Part shown: piece after piece, positions 45,671-52,213 of the stretch
Layout of the letters: every line of letters starts with the position of its first letter
Position numbering within the stretch: position 1 is the stretch's first letter
Assembly: GCA_028696185.1 (NCBI GenBank)
Contig: JAQVHL010000009.1
Coordinates: forward strand, 1-64,000
Direction of reading: 5' to 3'
DNA: 64,000 nt
DNA from: Halothiobacillaceae bacterium
GTDB taxonomy: Bacteria > Pseudomonadota > Gammaproteobacteria > Halothiobacillales > Halothiobacillaceae
Made by a program: the position numbers and the translations under genes
Notes under the pieces: generated by a model
Database searches by the model: none
What the model saw: the letters and a program-made list of their open reading frames with translations, nothing else
What the model was told of the DNA's origin: nothing

Positions 45671-47668
45671 TTACAGCGCCAGCTTGAGCGTGGCGAACAC
45701 CCGAGGCACATGCTGGAACTTGTTCATGCTGAACTCCGGATAGGCGCCGCCCACACTTTGCGCAGTAATGGAAAACTCGCTGTCCTCGCCCGGCGCACCA
45801 AACGCCTTGGCCAGCTTGATATCGAAGAGGTTGCGTGAAGGAACGTAGTCGCCATCGTTGAGCCACATCATCCGATCCTGGTGATAATAACCGACGCTGA
45901 GTTTCCAGCGCTGCGGCAAGGGTTTGATGACGAGCAGCGAGGTCATGGACGAAGGGGCACTATTGACCGCGTCACGTTCGATATACCCCTCGCCCTCGCG
46001 CACATTCATGAAGGTCTGCGACAGGATGACCCGCCCCCAGTCCATGCGCCAGTCTGCACGCGCCTCCACACCCTTGACCACGATACCGCCCTGATTGATG
46101 AAGGTATAGGCCGTGTATCCGATGAGCGGAGCGTAGTTCGGAGGCGGCGCAAACGGACAGGCCGGTTCGCCCTTGCCAAGGAAACGGCAGGTTTCGTCAT
46201 CGATATAGCCACGATAATCCTCGCGGAACACGCGGGCATCGATATCCACCCCCAGCGAGGGGATACGCGCGACATACCCAAGCTCCAGGTGCCTGACCTT
46301 CTCGGGAGCGACATACGGGCCGGCAAAATACCCGGTGCGCACCACCTGCCCCTGATAGACATAGCCCTCCCTGGCGCGCGACTCCATCATGGACGGCGCC
46401 CGGTGCGCGATGCCTGTGGAAAAGCGCAAGGCGGAAAACGCCCCCAGATCGTAATTCACCGCCAGACGCGGGGAGAACAGAAAGTGACTGTAGGCGTGAT
46501 CTTCCAGCGTCCCGCCCAGATTGACATGCAGCTGCGGAAGCACCGTCCAGGTCAGACTGCCAAAAACCTGCCATTGCGTGTCACGGATCGTCGCATCGCT
46601 CAGAAAGTAGTGCATCGACCGCGCGGTATCCTGACGCAGCCCCGCCCCCCACAGCAAATGCAGATCGGGCAAGAAGCGATGATTGAGCTGCACCTCCAGA
46701 TCGTCGCGCGAGGTATCCACGCTCTTGTCGACCGGAATCACCGCCCCCTGCCAATTGACGTCCCAGCCGGCACGTTCGCTGCGTCCTTGATGCGCATAGC
46801 TCAGGGAGAACTCCGAATCGACGCTGAAACTGTGCTGCCAGGCCAGATGCAGGTAGTTTTCCTGCACGCGCTCATCACGCAGTGGGGAAAACACCCCTTT
46901 CGGATAGCCCCGTTCGTCGTACCCCGCCGACACGCCCGCCTGCAAGCGCAGCTCGTCGTGCTCGCTGATCTGGGCGTAGGCCTGCGCATTGAGCACATTG
47001 CGGTCGAAGGATTCGCTCGACTGCCCTTCATAACTCTTGAAGGTTTCCACATGCCGGCGCGAAGCGCTCAGTCGCCAGTCAACCCGCCCGCCGGCCTCGC
47101 TGTTCAGCCGCACACCGACATCGCGGAAACCGTCGCCCCCAAGACGGGACACCACCTGGGTTCCGCTTTCGGTCAAGGGTGAGCGCGTCAGGATATTCAC
47201 CACCCCCTGAAAGGCATTGGCCCCGTAGGCCGCGCCATTCGGCCCGCGAATGACCTCGATACGCTCGATGTCATCGACGCGGATGGGCAAATCGTTCCAG
47301 TAAACGTCGCCCCAGAGCGGATTATTGATGGTGCGCCCATCGATCAACACCTTCACCCGCCGCCCGCGCGCATCTCCCAGACCGTGGTTGGCAACAACCG
47401 GCGGCCCGTCGGGCCAGTCCGCCACCACAAAGCCCGGAACCAGGCGCAGCAATTCGTGTACCTCGGTAAATCCGGAAGACTCGATCATTTCGCGATCGAT
47501 CACCGTCACCGGCGCGGGGGCATCCAGCGGTGACTGCGCCAGACGCGAGGCAGTCAGCACCGCCGGCATCTCATCGAAAAACAGCGAGGCGTCCGCATCC
47601 TCCATGGCCAAGGCGGGCCTGGCCCCGACGCCCATCATGACCAGAGCGGCCAGTATCGTTCTACGCAT
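45671..47668 (-). CDS. TonB-dependent outer-membrane receptor
   Basis: This 665-residue receptor has a signal peptide (TILAALVMMGVGARPALA), a plug with VIDREMIESSGFTEVHELLRL and a VERIEVIRGPNGAAYGANAF-like segment, and a barrel ending VFATLKLAL. Sequence around the plug (DGRTINNPLWGDVYWNDLPI) recalls receptors of unknown ligand found beside signalling genes. A Cys pair in an extracellular loop (ETCRFLGKGEPACPF) may form a disulfide. ATG 47668 follows the promoter-like, AT-rich stretch 47669-47700. It leads the receptor, binding-protein and GGDEF/EAL operon. Confidence 0.9.
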   Translation of the reverse strand: MRRTILAALVMMGVGARPALAMEDADASLFFDEMPAVLTASRLAQSPLDAPAPVTVIDREMIESSGFTEVHELLRLVPGFVVADWPDGPPVVANHGLGDARGRRVKVLIDGRTINNPLWGDVYWNDLPIRVDDIERIEVIRGPNGAAYGANAFQGVVNILTRSPLTESGTQVVSRLGGDGFRDVGVRLNSEAGGRVDWRLSASRRHVETFKSYEGQSSESFDRNVLNAQAYAQISEHDELRLQAGVSAGYDERGYPKGVFSPLRDERVQENYLHLAWQHSFSVDSEFSLSYAHQGRSERAGWDVNWQGAVIPVDKSVDTSRDDLEVQLNHRFLPDLHLLWGAGLRQDTARSMHYFLSDATIRDTQWQVFGSLTWTVLPQLHVNLGGTLEDHAYSHFLFSPRLAVNYDLGAFSALRFSTGIAHRAPSMMESRAREGYVYQGQVVRTGYFAGPYVAPEKVRHLELGYVARIPSLGVDIDARVFREDYRGYIDDETCRFLGKGEPACPFAPPPNYAPLIGYTAYTFINQGGIVVKGVEARADWRMDWGRVILSQTFMNVREGEGYIERDAVNSAPSSMTSLLVIKPLPQRWKLSVGYYHQDRMMWLNDGDYVPSRNLFDIKLAKAFGAPGEDSEFSITAQSVGGAYPEFSMNKFQHVPRVFATLKLAL

Positions 47669-47787
47669 TTTTAATTGTGAGTTATGAGTGAGAGAGTACC
47701 CACCCACTGTATCTCAACTCACCAACCCTTGCCCATGGCAGGCCCTGCCCCGTTGCTGACAAAACGCAATCCGGCAAGGCCCAGGGA

Positions 47788-48294
47788 TCACCCCTCTTCT
47801 GGCCGCTCACCGTCCCAGTAATCCACCGCCGCCTCACGGCGGGCAAACACCTCGAAGCGCCGTTGCGAGGCGTCCCCGCCCGGTGCACTGCCCACCATCA
47901 CCCCGTACTTGCCCGAATCCGGGTACTCCAGCACCTCCGGCGCCTCCATCGTGCTCACCGCGAGATAGCGCAGCTCCTCCGTCGATGTATTGATGAGCTG
48001 GTGCGGTGTATCCGGTCCCGGCGGAATGGCAATCACATCCCCCGCCCGCACCGGATGCCGCTCCCCCGCCAGACGTAAGGTCCCCCGGCCGGCAAGGATA
48101 AAAAACATTTCCTCGTTCACATGATGGGCGTGGTACGGCCACCCGGTCTTGCCCGGCGCCAGAATGACCAAGCGGTAACCGAGCTTGCGCGCGCCAAGGC
48201 GCGAAGCGATGCGCCCGAGGCGGGCGGCGAAGTACTCGCCATCGCCCCAGTCGGTGTAATCAAGCGCATCAATATTCAGAATGGGCGGGTGCAT
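47788..48294 (-). CDS. Cupin-domain protein
   Basis: This 168-residue single-domain cupin has metal-site motif 1 PYHAHHVNEEMFFILAG (His-His-Glu) and motif 2 PPGPDTPHQLINTS, joined by GTLRLAGERHPVRAGDVIAI. It could be an isomerase, dioxygenase or storage-type cupin; small stand-alone cupins of this kind are seldom characterised. ATG 48294 (MHPPILNIDALDY) is chosen over a much longer open frame that overlaps the neighbouring gene. It lies 35 bases after the GspF-N/TPR gene and may be co-transcribed with it. Confidence 0.85.
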   Translation of the reverse strand: MHPPILNIDALDYTDWGDGEYFAARLGRIASRLGARKLGYRLVILAPGKTGWPYHAHHVNEEMFFILAGRGTLRLAGERHPVRAGDVIAIPPGPDTPHQLINTSTEELRYLAVSTMEAPEVLEYPDSGKYGVMVGSAPGGDASQRRFEVFARREAAVDYWDGERPEEG

Positions 48295-48328
48295 GCCGTA
48301 CTCTATCGACTTACATAACAGCGCCGCT

Positions 48329-49447
48329 TCACACCGAGCGGGACATGACGGCCTGCCATGCCTCCAGAAGGCGCTCATCCCTCTGCGCCTTGATGAGCGG
48401 AGCAACCCGCTCCCAGGCGCGCCGGGCGTCCTCGATTTGCCCGCATTGGGCCAGCGAGATGGCATGACTGGCCACGACACGTACCAGAAGCGGCTGGGCC
48501 GCGGTCTGACTCGCGAAGGGTTCCAGCTGGCGCAGTGCTTGCGCGTACCTCTCGGCGGCCTTCGCGCACTCCCCCGTACGCGAGGCCAGCTCGCCCTGTA
48601 CATAGGGCGTGACGGCGGACAGCAGCGGCGTCATCGGGCAGCAGGACGCCCGCCCCAGCGCCTGCTCCGCCTCCTCAATCCCGCCATGCAGCGCGCGGTT
48701 GAGCGCCAGATCCAGCCAGCCCTGGGCGCTGTCGGGCATCAACTCGGTGACGCGGCGCATCGTATTGCCCGCCTCCTCGCGCAGGCGGGCTTCGTCCAGC
48801 AGATCAGCAAGCAGGGACAGCAAGGGCTCCTGGGGAAGAACCCCCTCATCGAGATGGCGCCGGAACAGGTTCAAGCCTTCGTCCTTACGTCCCAGGCCGA
48901 TCAGACTCTTCGCGGTATAAAAATCCAGCACATGAGGAGCCGGCACCAGCGGAGACAGGCGCCCGATGCGACGCAGGTAACCCACCCAGCGCAAGGCATC
49001 CTCCCATCGCCCCCAGAGCTGGGCGCGCAACAGGGATTCAAACAACACACCTGGCAAGGCCACCCAGAAGGTAAACAGCAGATACAGCCCGGTCAGCACC
49101 AGCCCCAGCCAGTCATACCAGGCAAGCGCATCGCCCGACAGGGACCAGGCGTTCCACAGCAGCAAGGGTATGAGGATGGGCAAAACGCCCTTGAACAGGC
49201 CACGCCACAATCCGGAAAACCCGCCATCCTGCTGTCCGTCGATCAGTGCGCCAGGATCGAGCATGCCTTGCAATCCCGGCAGGGCATCCTGCTCGAAGGC
49301 CGACATCAGCTCGTCCGTATGCAGGGTGATGTCCCTCAACCCTTGCGCTTTCAGCTGCTGCAGGGCCTCGCTGGCACCGGTGGCTTCCACAAACCCGCGC
49401 GTTTCGCGGCCCGTCCCGTCCTTCGCCGAATACAGATACTGCCCCAT
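48329..49447 (-). CDS. GspF/PilC N-domain-like membrane protein with TPR-like repeats
   Basis: In this 372-residue protein, residues 1-50 (YLYSAKDGTGRETRGFVEATGASEALQQLKAQGL) look like the N-terminal domain of type II secretion/type IV pilus platform proteins. The GspF helical domains are absent. Instead two membrane spans (about 105-120 and 128-150) are followed by tetratricopeptide-like helices rich in Ala and Leu (YTAKSLIGLGRKDEGLNLFRRHL..., LNRALHGGIEEAEQALGRA, AERYAQALRQLEPFA). I do not recognise the full-length architecture. It may scaffold an envelope complex. Confidence 0.72.
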   Translation of the reverse strand: MGQYLYSAKDGTGRETRGFVEATGASEALQQLKAQGLRDITLHTDELMSAFEQDALPGLQGMLDPGALIDGQQDGGFSGLWRGLFKGVLPILIPLLLWNAWSLSGDALAWYDWLGLVLTGLYLLFTFWVALPGVLFESLLRAQLWGRWEDALRWVGYLRRIGRLSPLVPAPHVLDFYTAKSLIGLGRKDEGLNLFRRHLDEGVLPQEPLLSLLADLLDEARLREEAGNTMRRVTELMPDSAQGWLDLALNRALHGGIEEAEQALGRASCCPMTPLLSAVTPYVQGELASRTGECAKAAERYAQALRQLEPFASQTAAQPLLVRVVASHAISLAQCGQIEDARRAWERVAPLIKAQRDERLLEAWQAVMSRSV

Positions 49448-49492
49448 GGCGGGCCCCTCCCCGTGGCTTGAAACCACAAGCATAGCCGGGTT

Positions 49493-50362
49493 TCAGGCCG
49501 CCTCACACTCGCGCCGCACACACGCCCGGAAGGCTTCCGCCAGCCGGCCAAAGTGCGCACCCGGCACCTGGGGCAGCGGCCGCCCATCGATCTCGCGCAC
49601 GGGGATCAGTTCCGCACCGGTGCCGGTCAGGAAACAGGCATCGGCCGTGTACAGATCATACGGCGCAAGCGGCTGTTCGCGGCAAGGCAGGCCCCGTTCC
49701 TCCGCCAGTTCCAGGATGAGCGCACGCGTCACCCCCGCAAGCGCCCCCTCGCAGACCGGCGGGGTATACAGCACGCCCTCGTGCTCGATGAACACATTGT
49801 CGGCCGAACCTTCCGCCACCCGTCCGGCGGCATTGAGCAGGATGGCCTCGTCGGCGCCCGCGTTTTGGGCCTCGATGCGCGCCAGCACATGATTGAGGTA
49901 GTTCAGGCTCTTGATGCGCGGGTCCAGGCCATCCAGCGGCAGACGCCGTGTGCTGGCGACAATCACCCGCGCCCCGCGCGCCCGTGTGGCCTCATCCACC
50001 AGCTGCAAGGGCGCGGCAATAATGAAAACATTCGGCGCCTGGCAGGAAGCCGGGCTGATGCCCAGCGCCCCGACGCCCCGCGTCACCACCAGACGCAGAT
50101 ACCCTTCGCCCGCCCCCAGGGCATCGATCAAGGCATCCACCGCCGCTGCGAGCACCGGGCGCTCAAGCGGCAGGTCCAGCGCAATGGCGCGCGCCGAACG
50201 CGCAAGGCGCGCCAGATGGGCATCCAGACGAAACGGGCGGCCGTAATAGAAACGGATGCCCTCGAACACCCCATCGCCATACAGCAGACCGTGATCGAGC
50301 ACCGGCAAACGCGCCTCGCTCGCCGGCAGGATCGAACCGTTCATCCAGCACAGTGCGTTCAT
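49493..50362 (-). CDS. Class IV PLP aminotransferase (IlvE/Dat/PabC-like)
   Basis: This 289-residue aminotransferase of fold type IV has DHGLLYGDGVFEGIRFYYGRPFRL, the PLP Lys in DPRIKSLNYLNHVLARIEA, EGSADNVFIEHEG and the phosphate-binding loop LTGTGAELIPV. The family includes branched-chain aminotransferase, D-amino acid aminotransferase and aminodeoxychorismate lyase; length and GDGVFEG fit the first group best. ATG 50362 has GAGGTG upstream; GTG 50368 is an alternative. The preceding small membrane protein gene ends within eight bases. The MocR regulator encoded divergently is a likely controller. Confidence 0.88.
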   Translation of the reverse strand: MNALCWMNGSILPASEARLPVLDHGLLYGDGVFEGIRFYYGRPFRLDAHLARLARSARAIALDLPLERPVLAAAVDALIDALGAGEGYLRLVVTRGVGALGISPASCQAPNVFIIAAPLQLVDEATRARGARVIVASTRRLPLDGLDPRIKSLNYLNHVLARIEAQNAGADEAILLNAAGRVAEGSADNVFIEHEGVLYTPPVCEGALAGVTRALILELAEERGLPCREQPLAPYDLYTADACFLTGTGAELIPVREIDGRPLPQVPGAHFGRLAEAFRACVRRECEAA

Positions 50363-50369
50363 GTTCACC

Positions 50370-50546
50370 TCACAGCGCCTTCAGGCCATGTACAAGTTCC
50401 GCGGGCAGAGCCCGCGCGCCCTCGGGCGCGGGGCAGGTCTGCGGCAGGGGCCTCGTCTGCGCGGCAAGACGGGCGAACACGGCAAGCAGCACGAGCAACA
50501 ACAGGAACAGCACCACAACACGCAGGCAGGGGACGGTTTGGCACAT
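50370..50546 (-). CDS. Small single-pass membrane protein
   Basis: This 58-residue protein has a short N-terminus, one long hydrophobic helix (VVVLFLLLLVLLAVFARLA, about 9-28) and a Pro-rich tail with one Cys. A GGAG ribosome-binding site lies eight bases before ATG 50546, and the stop is eight bases from the aminotransferase start, so coupling is likely. The family is unknown. It shares the divergent control region with the MocR gene. Confidence 0.55.
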   Translation of the reverse strand: MCQTVPCLRVVVLFLLLLVLLAVFARLAAQTRPLPQTCPAPEGARALPAELVHGLKAL

Positions 50547-50612
50547 GGCGGTTTCTCCGGGCAACGCAAGAGCGAATCTTCGATGCCATCAGAGTACGGC
50601 GGGGCCGACGAG

Positions 50613-50676
50613 CGTTACAGATTCAAAATACAAATATTGCAGCGGTACAGATTCGGACTATCCTGCATCTGTACCG
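50613..50676 (+). promoter_or_regulatory. MocR-type operator and promoter
   Basis: Three ACAGAT half-sites occur. TTACAGATTC (50615-50624) and GTACAGATTC (50645-50654) are direct repeats 30 bases apart. CGGTACAGAT (50643-50652) also forms a 10-bp inverted repeat with ATCTGTACCG (50667-50676). A promoter, TTGCAG-16 bp-TATCCT (50637-50642 and 50659-50664), runs toward the MocR gene through the sites. Direct-repeat operators in divergent promoters are typical of MocR/PdxR/GabR regulators, so auto-control and control of the aminotransferase are likely. Confidence 0.75.
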
Positions 50677-50708
50677 CCCACCCGGGGCGCAACTGTGACG
50701 GTGTCGCC

Positions 50709-52154
50709 ATGCCTACCGATTCCGACCGCCTGCTCTACGAACGCATTGCCCAGCGCATTGCCCAGGATCTCGACAGCGACATCTACCGCCCCGGCGAGCG
50801 CTTGCCCGGCGTACGCAAGCTGGCAGGGCAGTACGGCGTGAGCATCGCCACCGTGCTCGAAGCCTGCCGGCGCCTGGAGGACGGCGGGCGCCTGAAGGCA
50901 CGGCCACGCTCGGGGTTCTTCGTGCTGCGCACGCCACGAATCCGGGCACGCGAACCGGCCATCTCCAATCCGCCGCGCATGCCCAGCCCGGTGAGCGGGC
51001 AGGACATGGCCCTGCAACTGGCCAAGGCCGCCAACGATCCGGCCATGATCGGCCTGGGCGCCGCCGTACCCCACGCGCGTTTCATGCCCATGCACGCGGT
51101 GGAACGCGCCCTCGCCCGCTCGGTACGCGAGCGCGGGCAGGCCGCGGCCAACTACGCCTTCCCGCCCGGCGAACCCGCACTGCGTCGCCAGATCGCCCGC
51201 CGCATGGCTGCCCTGGGCTGCGCCGTCGCACCGGAGGAGATCGTCATCACCACCGGCTGCCACGAGGCGCTGCGGCTCGCCCTCAAGGCCGTGACCCGCC
51301 CCGGCGACACCGTGGCCATCGAGTCACCCACCTTCTATGGCCTGTTGCAGGTCATCGATTCGCTCGGCCTCAAGGCCCTGGAAATCCCCACCCACCCGCG
51401 CGACGGCATCAGCCTGGAGGCGCTCGACTTCGCCCTCGACCAGTGGCCGGTCGCCGCCTGCATCGTCACCCCCAACTTCAGCAACCCGCTCGGCAGCCTG
51501 ATGGACGAGACGCGCAAGCGCGCCCTGGTACGCCTGCTGGCGGCGCGCGGCATCGCCCTGATTGAGGACGACGTCTATGGCGAGCTGCATCACCGTGGCG
51601 AACGCCCCGGCATCTGCCTTGCCCATGACACGCAGGGCGCCACCGTTCTCCATTGCGCCTCGGTATCCAAGACCCTCTCCCCCGGCCTGCGCGTGGGCTG
51701 GATCGTGCCGGGCCGCCACCTTCCGGCCATCGAATTCCAGAAATACCTGCTCAACCTCGCCACCCCCACCGTACCGCAAATGGCGGTTGCCGAACTGCTG
51801 GAACACGGCAACTACGACCGCCACCTTCGCCAGGCGCGCAAAGACTACGCCGAAGCCGTCGAGCGCATGCGCCGCGAAGTCGAACGCCTGTTCCCGGACG
51901 GCACACGGGTCACCCAGCCCGAAGGCGGCTTCGTGCTGTGGGTGGAGTTTCCCGCCGGCATCGATGGCGAAGTCCTCTACCGCACCGCCCTCACCGAAGG
52001 CATCAGCATCGCTCCCGGCCCGATTTTTTCCGCCACACGCAAATACCGCAACTGCATCCGCCTCAACTGCGCCATCCCCTGGGACGCCCGCGTCGAACGC
52101 GCCCTCGCCCGGCTGGGGCAAATGGCGCAGCTACAGCTTGCGGCGCAGGCTTGA
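50709..52154 (+). CDS. MocR-type (GntR-HTH plus aminotransferase) regulator
   Basis: In this 481-residue regulator, residues 1-75 form a GntR winged helix (LLYERIAQRIAQDL, GERLPGVRKLAGQYGVSIATV, RLKARPRSGFFV). The remainder is a class I aminotransferase fold, with ITTGCHEALRLALKAV, TPNFSNPLG, IEDDVYGELH, the PLP Lys in CASVSKTLSPGLRVGW, and a C-terminal Arg region. The second domain normally senses PLP, often with an amino acid. It is divergent from the aminotransferase and small membrane protein genes, with an ACAGAT-repeat operator between them. Which compound it senses is unknown. Confidence 0.93.
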   Translation: MPTDSDRLLYERIAQRIAQDLDSDIYRPGERLPGVRKLAGQYGVSIATVLEACRRLEDGGRLKARPRSGFFVLRTPRIRAREPAISNPPRMPSPVSGQDMALQLAKAANDPAMIGLGAAVPHARFMPMHAVERALARSVRERGQAAANYAFPPGEPALRRQIARRMAALGCAVAPEEIVITTGCHEALRLALKAVTRPGDTVAIESPTFYGLLQVIDSLGLKALEIPTHPRDGISLEALDFALDQWPVAACIVTPNFSNPLGSLMDETRKRALVRLLAARGIALIEDDVYGELHHRGERPGICLAHDTQGATVLHCASVSKTLSPGLRVGWIVPGRHLPAIEFQKYLLNLATPTVPQMAVAELLEHGNYDRHLRQARKDYAEAVERMRREVERLFPDGTRVTQPEGGFVLWVEFPAGIDGEVLYRTALTEGISIAPGPIFSATRKYRNCIRLNCAIPWDARVERALARLGQMAQLQLAAQA

Positions 52155-52213
52155 TCGACCATCGCAATAGCCTGCACAATGCCCGGGTCATGAAGACTCC
52201 CGCAGGATGCACC

